Below are positions 8,526-17,262 of a stretch of DNA of 53,125 nucleotides, in pieces. The position numbers and the translations under genes are program-made. This stretch comes from Nitrospira sp. Lineage in GTDB: Bacteria; Nitrospirota; Nitrospiria; Nitrospirales; Nitrospiraceae. Numbering within the stretch: position 1 is the stretch's first letter; each line of letters opens with the position of its first letter. Location: assembly GCA_024331125.1 (NCBI GenBank), contig JANDJI010000009.1:5001-58125 (forward strand). The letters run 5' to 3'. Below the pieces are notes generated by a model. That model was not told the DNA's origin and did no database searches. It saw nothing but the letters and a program-made list of their open reading frames with translations.

Positions 8526-9281
8526 TCACCAATGATAAATGATGGAAAAATTGCCTCCTTGCCGGGAGTACAAGCGGCCGCGATCCTCGTAATAGCCCGT
8601 TGCCTCCAATGACAGTCGCTCCATTAAAGGGATGATGAAGCCGCCTTGGATGGTGTGACTGCCGATCCGTGCGATGTCTTGTGTCGCGACGATCCGCTCG
8701 CCTGATGTGCCGAATGAGCCGGAAACGAAAAGCTGGATTCGCGGCGTCGGGCGCCAAGTCAGACGAGAGGCTAATGTGATCGCTCCTGTCTCCGGGACCC
8801 AGTACAGTTGTTCCGTGAGCCAAGTGTCAAAGGGAAGATAGACCGTCAAGCTGGGCATGAAAAGATTGATATCGTCCGTTCGGTACGAGAGTCGCCGATA
8901 CCCTGCCGAAGCTTCGAAAATTGAAAGGAGGGGGTGCACAATCCCCAATCCCTGATAAACCTCGCCCGCCACAGAGTAGGTGGGGGTGAACCGAGCATCG
9001 ACCGTTCCCTGTGCGGCGACATAGCCCCACGCGCGAGTCCACAGGGGACTGTACAGTTCTGCCGAAATGGGCACATCGTGGAACCCAAAGCGGTGAAGCG
9101 ATTCCACCCGGCCGATGAGGGTCTGTTCACCGATGGACTTCGCCGCCTCGACGAGCACCGCATGCTCGGTCTGGATGCTGCGGCTATAGCCGAACTGGCC
9201 GTACCCCACCTTGAAATAGTCGCGAAAGGGGAGCTGCACCGAGGGGCTACGGGGGCCGAGTGGAGCCTGGGGAGAAGTCAT
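8526..9281 (-). CDS. YaiO-family outer-membrane beta-barrel protein, apparently lacking its signal peptide
   Basis: The 251 residues are made of alternating amphipathic strands (FRDYFKVGYGQFGYSRSIQ, YEVYQG-type turns, IQLFVSGSFGTSGERIV), ending NFSIIYHW, which has the terminal aromatic expected of outer-membrane barrels. The overall pattern fits the YaiO family. The only available start gives MTSPQAPLGPRSPSV with no signal peptide. Upstream in frame, a TAA stop occurs twelve codons earlier, and no hydrophobic leader is seen in that interval. Export would fail unless the leader lies in another frame, so the gene may be truncated, matching the damage in the divergent glycosyltransferase. Confidence 0.72.
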   Translation of the reverse strand: MTSPQAPLGPRSPSVQLPFRDYFKVGYGQFGYSRSIQTEHAVLVEAAKSIGEQTLIGRVESLHRFGFHDVPISAELYSPLWTRAWGYVAAQGTVDARFTPTYSVAGEVYQGLGIVHPLLSIFEASAGYRRLSYRTDDINLFMPSLTVYLPFDTWLTEQLYWVPETGAITLASRLTWRPTPRIQLFVSGSFGTSGERIVATQDIARIGSHTIQGGFIIPLMERLSLEATGYYEDRGRLYSRQGGNFSIIYHW

Positions 9282-9395
9282 GCCGGCCGCAAAGGGAACC
9301 GGTTCTGACTGCCGGCTTTAGCAGAGAATCTTGATCGCCGGTCACGGCGACCTTCTCTTGCACGCGATTCAACGAGCTAGGTTAGTGCGAGGTGT

Positions 9396-9434
9396 CCCCC
9401 TTTCGGGGGTGATCGACCGACTCCTGTCGATCAC
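9396..9434. promoter_or_regulatory. Tandem inverted repeats between divergent YaiO and glycosyltransferase genes
   Basis: Two adjacent palindromes occupy the 234-bp divergent gap: CCCCC-TTTC-GGGGG (9396-9409) and GTGATCGAC-N8-GTCGATCAC (9409-9417 with 9426-9434, perfect 9-bp arms). The second has operator-like geometry. Together they could form two stacked hairpins in the leader RNA of the glycosyltransferase. No terminator T-tract follows. The function is inferred only from position and symmetry. Confidence 0.5.
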
Positions 9435-9515
9435 AATTCCTATCAAGATAAGAAGGTGGGATACCGATAAGACGATACGGATTCTCCAGTAAGACTCCTC
9501 ACGGGGAAAAGAACC

Positions 9516-10853
9516 TTGACCTTCGAGACATTTTTTGGCGCTGTCCAGATCCTGTTTCTACTCTATTTGCTCGTCCTTACAACAGGCTATCTCATGCTCA
9601 ATGTCATCTCTATCGGTTCGCTCGGGCGGTATTTCGAAGAACGCAGAGGAATAGGAACTTACATTTCACGTATTCCGACTATGAAATCATTGTGGTCAAC
9701 GATGGATCTAAAGATGACACCCTGGCGGTGCTAAGAAAAGCACTCGAGTTGAAGCCCTTTCCCGAAGCCTACGCTCACGATCTGCCGACCAGACCGATCC
9801 GCGCGATCTATCGGTCGGCTCTTTATTCCAATGTGTGCGTCGTGGATAAAGACAACGGCGGGAAGGCCGACTCGCTCAACGCCGGCATCAACGTCTCGAC
9901 GGCGCCGCTCTTCTGTTGCATCGACGCGGATTCGATTTTGTCGCAAGACAGTTTGTACCAAGTGGTGCAGCCGTTCCTCCTCGATCATCGGACCATTGCG
10001 GCCGGAGGGACGATCCGGGTGGCCAACGGATGTCATGTGGAAAACGGTTTGTTGAAATCCGTCGGCCTGCCCTCGAACGTTCTGGCGCTCTTGCAGTTGG
10101 TGGAATATCTGCGCGCGTTTTTGGCCGGTCGCCAAGGGTGGTCGCCGCTCAATGCGATGTTGATCATCTCCGGCGCTTTCGGCCTGTTCCGCTAAGGAAG
10201 CGGTATTGAAAGTCGGAGGCTACCGCACCGATACGGTCGGTGAGGATATGGAACTGGTTGTCCGACTCCATCACCATTATCGACTGGCAGGGTTGCCCTA
10301 CCGTGTTACCTACGTGCCTGATCCGGTCTGCTGGACCGAAGTGCCGGAGGACCTGCGCACGTTCAAGAACCAACGAGTCCGCTGGCAGCGGGGACTGTGC
10401 GAAAGTCTGATCGGGCACTTGGCCCTGTGTTGTCACCCCAAAGGCGGGCTTGTCGGCTGGGTGGCCTTTCCGTTCATGATGATCTTTGAATGGTTCGGGC
10501 CCGTGTTCGAGATCCTCGGTTATGGATTGTTGTTTGCGGGCTTTTTGTTAGGGCTGGTGTCATGGCAGGTTTGGCTGGTCACGACCTCTGTAGCGGTGGC
10601 GCTAGGTATCGCCCTCTCACTGTGCGCGATGTTGATGGAGGAAATGACCTTTCATGTGTATCAACGGCCCGCTGATTTCTGGCGACTCGTGGCCGCCTCG
10701 GTGCTGGAAAATTTCGGGTATCGGCAGCTCAATGCCTATTGGAAGCTGGTCGGCCTCATTCGCTGGCTTCTGGGCACGAAAGCCGAATGGGGCAATATGA
10801 TTCGAACGGCTGCGTGGCAGTCAAAAGCCGGATCTCCGTCAGGTAGTCGATAG
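9516..10853 (+). pseudogene. GT2 family membrane glycosyltransferase, disrupted by deletion and +1 insertion
   Basis: Three consecutive open segments in different frames make one glycosyltransferase. Segment 1 (9516-9734) starts with an N-terminal membrane helix and LGRYFEER. Segment 2 begins in another frame at TYSDYEIIVVNDGSKDDT, then KDNGGKADSLNAGI and the DAD-like CIDADSIL. Segment 3 (from 10194) carries GGYRTDTVGEDMELVVR, the QRVRW (QxxRW) motif and C-terminal membrane helices. Between segments 1 and 2 the usual P-A-x-N-E-E strand and its flanks, about 35 residues, are missing. A single extra T at 10193 creates a TAA between 2 and 3. An intact homologue would make a beta-linked polysaccharide at the inner membrane. 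Confidence 0.83.
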
Positions 10854-10927
10854 GTAAGACACAGGACTCGGGTTCGAGAGAGAAACAACGTGGGTATTCA
10901 GTGGTGGGAAGAAAAGGAGTGTGGAGG

Positions 10928-11935
10928 TCACCCCGCCAATTCTTGAAGCAGAAAGTCTCGTACCCGCTCGCGCGCGGTGCGCGAGGCCTCTCCCACAGGG
11001 CCTTGGACTCCCCAAGATGCGATCAATGTACTATGAACATTGACCGGCTTGCCGTCCGGTTGATAGACGTTTGCCGGGACTTCGCCGTCTTGAAACCGAT
11101 CGCCAAATTGGCGTCGCAGCACCAGGTGTTTGGCTCGATCGGCCATACAGTCGGTTTCAAATCGGAGCCCGTAGATCTTGGCCGAGCTCCGGCGCGCCAC
11201 CTCAAGATCATCAGGTGACAAGCCCAGCGAGGCTCGATCCTCATCCGAAGACCACCACAACTTCATCGGCAGGGCCGGCTGGGCCACGACGACAGCCTTG
11301 ACTCGCTGATGGTCCAGTAATGCCAATGGCAGAGAGCCGGTCATACAGTTGCCGATGATCCCAATCGGTTGCCCCTCGTGCCGTGCGCCGACTTCCATGA
11401 CCAAACTTCGGAGCCACTTGACGATGGCGGGACTTCCCTGGGGGGGGATCCCCCATTCGCCATAAGGAAAATGGTCGATCATCCCTCCGAACCAGTAGGC
11501 CCGTAGCCCGCTTGCCGGTGAGAAGGCGCCCTTCTCGCCGAACAAAAGCGGCACATAGACGGTGAAATCGTTCGCCAGTTCTTCCGCATAGGCGAGGGTG
11601 CCGGGGGTGAGACCGGTCATCTCGTGCAGGAGGATCACCGGCGGTTTCGATGTGTCTTCATTGAGGCAATAGACCGAATGGGTGGTTCCTTCATGGGACA
11701 GTGGATCGGTGAAACATTCGACCCACGTTCGTTGAGGCGTGCCTGTTTCTTTCACGTGCGGCGCGCAGGCGGCGAACTGCGCGGCCCCACAGCCTGTTTG
11801 CAGAAGCAGCAGGACTAGCACCGGAATCTTGACCGGAACCCTGAAAATCCAACGCGCCGGCAGTTGCCGAGGTTGACGATCGCATCGCGGGGAGAACGGA
11901 CAAGCTCGTGTGCGACCTGATCGATCCGAAGTCAT
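10928..11935 (-). CDS. Dienelactone-hydrolase-family lipoprotein
   Basis: The protein has 335 residues, starting at ATG 11935 with AGGAG seven bases upstream and 13 bp after the mutS-like stop. A basic leader is followed by a hydrophobic core and the lipobox-like LLLQTGC, so the mature protein is probably a lipoprotein. The hydrolase domain shows PPVILLHEMTGLTPGT (oxyanion region) and the nucleophile GNCMTG with Cys, as in dienelactone hydrolases. A later Asp/His region is present around SDEDRASLGLSPDD and NVHSTLIASWG. The substrate is unknown. Confidence 0.8.
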   Translation of the reverse strand: MTSDRSGRTRACPFSPRCDRQPRQLPARWIFRVPVKIPVLVLLLLQTGCGAAQFAACAPHVKETGTPQRTWVECFTDPLSHEGTTHSVYCLNEDTSKPPVILLHEMTGLTPGTLAYAEELANDFTVYVPLLFGEKGAFSPASGLRAYWFGGMIDHFPYGEWGIPPQGSPAIVKWLRSLVMEVGARHEGQPIGIIGNCMTGSLPLALLDHQRVKAVVVAQPALPMKLWWSSDEDRASLGLSPDDLEVARRSSAKIYGLRFETDCMADRAKHLVLRRQFGDRFQDGEVPANVYQPDGKPVNVHSTLIASWGVQGPVGEASRTARERVRDFLLQELAG

Positions 11936-11948
11936 GGCCGGCTCCTGA

Positions 11949-13829
11949 TCATGCGGGGTTTCGGCCGTGGCTGTCTTGCGATCGATCTGAAATCGGCAAT
12001 CCTTCCAACTGCATGATGCGGAGGGCGTTGGTGGTGGGGCAAGGACCGGGGCGAAGGTGATAGTCGAACTGCAAGGCGCCGGCCGAAACGGTTTCTTGGA
12101 AGTGGAGGTTCGTCAGGAAAGAAATGTCTTTTTCAAGATCGGTCAGTTCCAGATCGTGCGTACTCACCAGTCCGAAGCCATGGCCCTGTGAGAGGGCTCT
12201 GATATAGGCACGACTGCCGATCAATCGTTCCCGATTGTTGGTGCCTCGAAAAATCTCGTCGATCAGGAATAACACCGGCGGTTCGGTACGGTTGCGTGTC
12301 CGGTCTAGGATCATCTTCAGCCGTTTGACCTCCGCATAGAAAAACGACAGACCTGCATCGAGCGAGTCGTCGATCCGAATGCAGCAGGCCACGCGGCTCC
12401 ATGTCCACTGAAAACGAGAAGCGCAGACCGGCGCGCCTGCCTGAGCCAGGCAGACGTTGATCCCGACGGTTCGCAAAAACGTGCTCTTGCCCGACATGTT
12501 CGATCCGGTGATCAGATGAATTGAGCCGAGTCCCTTGAGATGAAAATCGTTGGGAACACGAGTATTGCCGGGCAAGAGCGGGTGGCCTAACCGTTCGGCC
12601 GTGATTGAAGCGGCCGTTGTCTGCGGGCCGGTTGCCGGAGGAATCAGCATCGGCCAGGTGTAATCAGGATGAAGATAAGAAAAATTCGCAAGGGCGCAGG
12701 CCGCCTCAATCTCCGCTAGACGGTCAAGCCAGATAGGAAGGTGGTTGCGGACGGCTGTTTGAATCAGCGCCAGTCGTCTGGCGAACCAGAGGTCCCAAGG
12801 ACAGAGGGCGTTGAGAAACAGATGGACCAAGGGATTGGCCTTGACACTGATGGCATGCAGGGTCCGCGCGACCCGTTTGACGTGGAGAGAAGGGGCCCTG
12901 TGGCCGTCGATGAGCGGCGCAATGGTCTCGGCCAAGGCGGAGGTGCTCAAACGGGACTGCCGCTCCAGGTAACAGAGGACCGTTCCCAGTCGCTCCATCT
13001 CGTGGTGGAGGCCCACCGCATGTTCCAGCAGTTCCTCTCCTTGATCGGTCAGAAAATAGATCACGACATAGGCGCCGAACGAAAACATCCAATAGCCGGG
13101 AATCCAGCCGAACAGGGCACCGGCGCCGAGCAGAACGGTGCTGCAAGCCAGAGCAGTCTGCACGGCAAGGATCACGTTCAGCCGTGGGAAGCCGGCAGGA
13201 TGCAGCAGCGCGGCTTCCAGGCGGCGGCCGTTGATCTCTTCATCGCCGGCGAGTCGGGCCAAGAGGGTCAGGCGATCGCGGAAGAGCGGACGGCATGCCA
13301 GTTCTTGAACCAATCGTTGCCGTTTAGTCCAGGTTTCGACATCCGGCGGTTGATCGAGCAACCAGGAGGTCAATCGAGTCCGGCCGTGGTCCGACACGGT
13401 CGTGTCCAGGAGGTGTAAGAGCGAACGGGATCCGGCCACATCGAGATCCTTGGCATAGAGATGGGCAGGCGACACTTCCCACTGGCGCGCGGGAATGGCG
13501 GACCAATCCAGCTTGAGCCGCGCGAGGTGTGTCGTCTTGATCTGCTTCCATCGCTTGAGTCGCTGAATCATCCCCTCCAGTTTGTTATGATACGCCGCCA
13601 CGGCGAGAAAGAGGCTCACAAACCCTGCCAGCGTGAGGTTCCCTGTGTGGTACAAGCCGGATCGATAGAGGGTAATGATGCAGACCAGACCGGACACGAA
13701 AATCCCAAGGCGCCACGTGGTGACCCTGGCACTGGCTGCCGTACCCTGCTCGATCAAGCGATCGATCCGACCGCGAAGACGATCGAGTTGTGTGGCGCGC
13801 GAACGGTTGTTTTGTGGATGCTGATCCAT
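11949..13829 (-). CDS. Membrane-associated MutS-like ATPase
   Basis: I chose the ATG at 13829 (626 residues); the frame is open to 14009 but that extension is Arg/Pro-rich and overlaps the divergent prmA. The C-terminal ATPase domain is intact: Walker A GSNMSGKST (442-450), Walker B LFLIDE (Asp524, Glu525) and STHD (His558). The middle is a MutS core/lever region (LLDTTVSDHGRTRLTSWLLD). The DNA-reading N-terminal domain of MutS1 is absent and replaced by two hydrophobic helices at about 42-57 and 66-80, with another pair near 224-260. It therefore belongs to the short membrane MutS-like group and is probably not a mismatch repair enzyme. Confidence 0.88.
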   Translation of the reverse strand: MDQHPQNNRSRATQLDRLRGRIDRLIEQGTAASARVTTWRLGIFVSGLVCIITLYRSGLYHTGNLTLAGFVSLFLAVAAYHNKLEGMIQRLKRWKQIKTTHLARLKLDWSAIPARQWEVSPAHLYAKDLDVAGSRSLLHLLDTTVSDHGRTRLTSWLLDQPPDVETWTKRQRLVQELACRPLFRDRLTLLARLAGDEEINGRRLEAALLHPAGFPRLNVILAVQTALACSTVLLGAGALFGWIPGYWMFSFGAYVVIYFLTDQGEELLEHAVGLHHEMERLGTVLCYLERQSRLSTSALAETIAPLIDGHRAPSLHVKRVARTLHAISVKANPLVHLFLNALCPWDLWFARRLALIQTAVRNHLPIWLDRLAEIEAACALANFSYLHPDYTWPMLIPPATGPQTTAASITAERLGHPLLPGNTRVPNDFHLKGLGSIHLITGSNMSGKSTFLRTVGINVCLAQAGAPVCASRFQWTWSRVACCIRIDDSLDAGLSFFYAEVKRLKMILDRTRNRTEPPVLFLIDEIFRGTNNRERLIGSRAYIRALSQGHGFGLVSTHDLELTDLEKDISFLTNLHFQETVSAGALQFDYHLRPGPCPTTNALRIMQLEGLPISDRSQDSHGRNPA

Positions 13830-13867
13830 CAAGTCGTGACCATACTGGGAAGGTTGTGACGACGTCA

Positions 13868-14740
13868 ATGACTTCGGGGCGACTATCCGATTGGGTCGAG
13901 GTGCAGATTCGTTCCTCGCTGGATGCCGGCGAGGTGCTTGGATTGTTGGACGATCCGCACGTACAGGGAGCCTGGCAAGATGGCGAGACCGTTCATTTCT
14001 ATTGGCCAAGCGATCACTGGTCTCCCGATCGGCTCGACCGAATCAGGGACATCTGCCGGCAACTGGCCGGAACCGGGGTGCCGGAGCTCTCCGTGAACCG
14101 ACTGGCTCATCAAGATTGGAATCGTCTCTGGGCGGAATCGGTCAAGCCATTGTACGTCGGGCGGCGTCTGGTCATCAGGCCGAGTTGGGAATCGGTCGCC
14201 GCAGAACCCGGCCGGATTGAGATTATCCTCGATCCCAAGCAGGCCTTCGGCACGGGCCATCACGCGACGACGCGCCTGTTGCTCGAGTGGCTCGAAGACG
14301 TCGTGCAAGGAGGGGAGACTCTGCTGGACGTGGGGACCGGAAGCGGCATCCTGGCCATGGCGGCGCTCCGGCTCGGCGCCGCGCGGGCGGTGGGGATCGA
14401 TCATGATCCCGTGGCCATCGACTGTGCAAGGGAAGCGGCGTGTGCCAACGGGTTTGGATCGGAGTTGGTCCTTCAGTGCGGAGAGATGCGGGATCTTGAT
14501 CCCTCGCGGTCGTTCCAACTGGTGGCGGCCAATCTTGAACAACGGACCCTGATCGATCTTGCGGAGGAACTGGCTCGCCGCTCATTAAACCGGCTGTTGG
14601 TGTCCGGCCTGCTTTCCGATCAAGGGGAGGAAGTCGCGGAGGTGTTCGGGAGGGCAGGGCTCTATCTCGGCGGGAAACGGGAAGCGGACGGGTGGCTGGC
14701 CATGGCATTCGCCCGCGCACAGTCTTGCGAAGGGACATAA
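13868..14740 (+). CDS. prmA: Ribosomal protein L11 methyltransferase
   Basis: From ATG 13868 the protein has 290 residues, close to the family norm; a GTG at 13856 adds four residues and is the alternative. The N-terminal domain has WNRLWAESVKPLYVGRRLVIRPSWE and the conserved DPKQAFGTGHHATTRLLLEWL. The S-adenosylmethionine site is LLDVGTGSGILAMAALRLGA (from about residue 152). This set is diagnostic for PrmA, which trimethylates lysines and the N-terminus of L11. It is divergent from the mutS-like gene and 3 bp upstream of the MOSC gene, so the two are co-transcribed. Confidence 0.93.
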   Translation: MTSGRLSDWVEVQIRSSLDAGEVLGLLDDPHVQGAWQDGETVHFYWPSDHWSPDRLDRIRDICRQLAGTGVPELSVNRLAHQDWNRLWAESVKPLYVGRRLVIRPSWESVAAEPGRIEIILDPKQAFGTGHHATTRLLLEWLEDVVQGGETLLDVGTGSGILAMAALRLGAARAVGIDHDPVAIDCAREAACANGFGSELVLQCGEMRDLDPSRSFQLVAANLEQRTLIDLAEELARRSLNRLLVSGLLSDQGEEVAEVFGRAGLYLGGKREADGWLAMAFARAQSCEGT

Positions 14741-14743
14741 CGG

Positions 14744-15235
14744 ATGAGAGGGAATCGTCCCGACTATCCACACGTGCATCAGATCAACGTTTCGGACGGA
14801 GGGGTTCCCAAGCGGCCGGTGTTCGAGGCGAGGGTCTTCACCTCCGGCGTGGAAGGGGACCGGCAAGAGAATCTCAAGTTCCACGGCGGGCCGGATCGCG
14901 CGCTGTGTCTCTATTCGCTTGAATTGATCGAACGGCTTCAGGACGAAGGCCATCCGATCGACGCCGGCTCCTCCGGAGAAAATTTGACGTTGGCCGGATT
15001 GGACTGGCATCTCATCCGACCGAGTCTTCGCCTGTCGGTCGGGCCGGATCTGCTGATAGAGGTGACGTCTTACGCCGGTCCTTGTCTTAAAAATAGACGC
15101 TGGTTCCGAGACGGAGATTGGTCGCGCATTTCGCAAAAGAGCAATCCCGGCTGGAGTCGGGTCTATGCGAGGGTCTTGCGGGAAGGAATCGTTCGGCCCG
15201 GGGACTTCGTTGCCATTGATCAAGCAGGGGGATGA
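14744..15235 (+). CDS. MOSC domain protein
   Basis: The 163-residue protein is a single MOSC domain. Recognisable segments are RVFTSGVEGDRQ, KFHGGPDRALCLYSLE, SSGENLTLAGLDW, and the conserved cysteine loop TSYAGPCLK. It closes with REGIVRPGDFVAI. MOSC proteins bind a molybdenum cofactor sulphur or handle N-hydroxylated substrates (YiiM-like). Its start follows the prmA stop by 3 bp. No molybdenum cofactor genes are nearby. The hairpin downstream probably ends this unit. Confidence 0.9.
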   Translation: MRGNRPDYPHVHQINVSDGGVPKRPVFEARVFTSGVEGDRQENLKFHGGPDRALCLYSLELIERLQDEGHPIDAGSSGENLTLAGLDWHLIRPSLRLSVGPDLLIEVTSYAGPCLKNRRWFRDGDWSRISQKSNPGWSRVYARVLREGIVRPGDFVAIDQAGG

Positions 15236-15240
15236 TGAAA

Positions 15241-15279
15241 GAGGGCCTCGCGGGAGACGGGCTCATACGAGGCCCCTCG
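15241..15279. terminator. Hairpin between convergent MOSC and HU genes
   Basis: GAGGGCCTCG and CGAGGCCCCTC form a GC-rich stem with one bulge around a 17-nt loop, located between two converging genes. No uridine tract follows on either strand, so a factor-independent terminator is possible but not certain. Confidence 0.45.
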
Positions 15280-15288
15280 GTCGCTCTG

Positions 15289-15561
15289 TTACCTGATTGC
15301 GTCTTTTAAGGCTTTGCCCGGTTTGAATCGGGGAACTTTGGCGGCTTTGATCTTGATCGTTTTGCCGGTTTGCGGGTTGCGTCCGGTGCGAGCGGCACGG
15401 TTGGTGATTTTGAACGTGCCGAATCCGATCAGAGACACCGGTTGCTTCTTTTTGAGGCTGGCGGTGATGGCTTGCAGCGCCCCATTGACCGCGCGGGTAG
15501 CGGCGGTTTTGGAAAGGTCGGCGGATTTAGCCACGGCGTCGATGAGATCCTGTTTGTTCAC
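15289..15561 (-). CDS. HU-family DNA-binding protein
   Basis: This 90-residue protein has the full HU/IHF fold: [20 protein letters not shown] at the start, LIGFGTFKI in the centre, the DNA-binding arm with [14 protein letters not shown], and the C-terminal [14 protein letters not shown]. Length and motifs are typical of HU. It is a small abundant nucleoid protein that bends DNA. It is transcribed alone from the AT-richer stretch upstream, and an AGGAA-like site precedes the ATG. Confidence 0.96.
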   Translation of the reverse strand: MNKQDLIDAVAKSADLSKTAATRAVNGALQAITASLKKKQPVSLIGFGTFKITNRAARTGRNPQTGKTIKIKAAKVPRFKPGKALKDAIR

Positions 15562-15743
15562 GGTCGTCTTCCTTTCGTTTAGGTGAGGATCGCAAAGGAA
15601 CGGTTGCCGGCGCTTCTATAGCAAGACCGGTGAACGTGGTCAAGCGCATGGCCGGCGGCCAATCGGGCCACGCCGAGCAAGTCGGTGCTCAGCCGCGGTC
15701 TCACCGTCGCCTCGGAATCGTCGGGCCGTAACGGGAAGTCTGG

Positions 15744-16439
15744 ATGGAAACTATGGGGGAAAGCATGGGGGAAACGATGATGGAGCGCCAACTGGAACCT
15801 GAGGTGATGGACGACCCCGCGCAAGCGGAGGCTTATGCGGCGGCCGATTTTTCGGCCGAGAATCAAGGGTTCGTCGATCGCTTTCGGGACTATTTTCCGG
15901 ACTTTTCGCAAGGACAGGTCTTTGACCTGGGGTGCGGGCCCGGTGACATTCCGATCCGGTTTGCACGGGTGTTTCCGGCATGTCGCATGGTCGGCATCGA
16001 TGCGTCGCGTCCGATGGTCGAATTGGCCGAGCGCGCCGTCAGCGCCGCCGCATTGTCGGACCGCATCATCATTCGATGCCAACGGTTTCAGGATTTGCCG
16101 GGAGATCGCCAGGCCGACGCGGTCATTTCCAACAGCTTGTTGCACCATCTGCCCAATCCTCTTCAGTTTTGGCAGAAGCTCCGCTTCCTCGTGAAACCCG
16201 GTGCGCCGGTGCTCGTGATGGATCTCCTGCGGCCTGAGTCTCCGGAGGCGGCCCGGGCCGTCGTCGATCGTTATGCGCCCGGCGCGCCGGAAATCCTCCG
16301 ACGCGATTTTTACAATTCGCTCTTGGCTTCTTTCACCGAGGACGAGGTCGCCTCGCAACTGGCCCGCATGAATCTGACGAGGCTGTTGCTCGATGTGCCC
16401 GACGATCGCCATTGGGTAGTGGGTGGCGTCGTCCTGTAA
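15744..16439 (+). CDS. Class I SAM-dependent methyltransferase
   Basis: This is a 231-residue protein. The S-adenosylmethionine motif is VFDLGCGPGDIPIRFA at about residues 54-69, followed by MVGIDASRPMVELAERA and the post-motif SNSLLHHLPNPLQFWQKL and KPGAPVLVMDLLRP. The N-terminus is oddly repetitive (METMGESMGETM), which leaves the true start uncertain among four methionines. It resembles small-molecule or biotin/ubiquinone-type methyltransferases, but the substrate is not visible. It converges with the alpha/beta hydrolase, 21 bp apart. Confidence 0.85.
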   Translation: METMGESMGETMMERQLEPEVMDDPAQAEAYAAADFSAENQGFVDRFRDYFPDFSQGQVFDLGCGPGDIPIRFARVFPACRMVGIDASRPMVELAERAVSAAALSDRIIIRCQRFQDLPGDRQADAVISNSLLHHLPNPLQFWQKLRFLVKPGAPVLVMDLLRPESPEAARAVVDRYAPGAPEILRRDFYNSLLASFTEDEVASQLARMNLTRLLLDVPDDRHWVVGGVVL

Positions 16440-16460
16440 GCGGCACGAAGCGCCGGCCGG

Positions 16461-17231
16461 TCAGTCGGTGCCGAGGTGCTCCGTCAGCCAGTCGGCGATG
16501 AGGGTCGTCATCCGTTTGAAGTCTTCAGCCTTCGAGAATTGGTGATCCGCTCCTGTGAGCATTTCCAACCGCTTCTTCACGCGGAGTCGTTCATAAAGCT
16601 TCTGGCTTTGATGAAGGGGAACGTGCTCGTCCCGATCACCCTGCACGATGAGTGTAGGGGCGGTGATTGCCGACGCCGGCTCATAGGCGATGGAGCGGAG
16701 GCAATCTTCATAGAAGGCATAGCGTAGAGGAACACGGTCCGGGCCGCCCAGAATATCGGGTACCGTGTCGGTGGCTTTCCATCGGGCCATTTCCTCGTCG
16801 CCGAACTCCAACCGTAGTTCTTCCGCGAAATCGACGACGGGACATTTCAACGCGAGGCAGGCCAGGTCGGTTCGTTGCGCGGCGGTCAAAATCGCGACCA
16901 ACCCTCCGAAGCTGGACCCCATCAGGCCGATCTTTTTGTAACCGTTCAGACGGATGAGATCCAACGCGGCCAGCGTTTGATCCACCGCCACCGTATTTGT
17001 GATCGACTCAAAGGGACCTTCACTTTCGCCGTGTCCGAAGAAGTCAAAGCGAAATGTTGCGATTCCCCGCTCGTTCAGGATACGGGTGAGTGTCTTGTTG
17101 GTCGTGCTGGTTTTGGAAGAGAGAAATCCATGGCATAACACCGTGACACGGTCCGATCCCCCATCCGGTGCGGACAGGAGCGAGGCGACGGCATGGCCGT
17201 GCCGGTCGTGGAACGAATATCGCTCTTCCAT
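16461..17231 (-). CDS. Alpha/beta hydrolase (serine esterase-like)
   Basis: I chose ATG 17231 (256 residues, starting MEERYSFHDRHGHAVAS); the open frame extends to 17336 but the extension looks unlike protein. The oxyanion region is VLCHGFLSSK, a FDFFGHGESEG loop follows, and the nucleophile elbow is GSSFGG. The acid is probably in VQGDRDEHVP and the histidine in TGADHQFS. The complete triad and a short lid suggest an acyl-peptide-hydrolase or esterase-type enzyme acting in the cytoplasm. It lies just downstream of the heme-copper-oxidase-like gene on the same strand (31 bp), so co-transcription is likely. Confidence 0.85.
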   Translation of the reverse strand: MEERYSFHDRHGHAVASLLSAPDGGSDRVTVLCHGFLSSKTSTTNKTLTRILNERGIATFRFDFFGHGESEGPFESITNTVAVDQTLAALDLIRLNGYKKIGLMGSSFGGLVAILTAAQRTDLACLALKCPVVDFAEELRLEFGDEEMARWKATDTVPDILGGPDRVPLRYAFYEDCLRSIAYEPASAITAPTLIVQGDRDEHVPLHQSQKLYERLRVKKRLEMLTGADHQFSKAEDFKRMTTLIADWLTEHLGTD

Positions 17232-17262
17232 ACGGCGATTGTAGCAGAGTTTCGCGTGGCGA

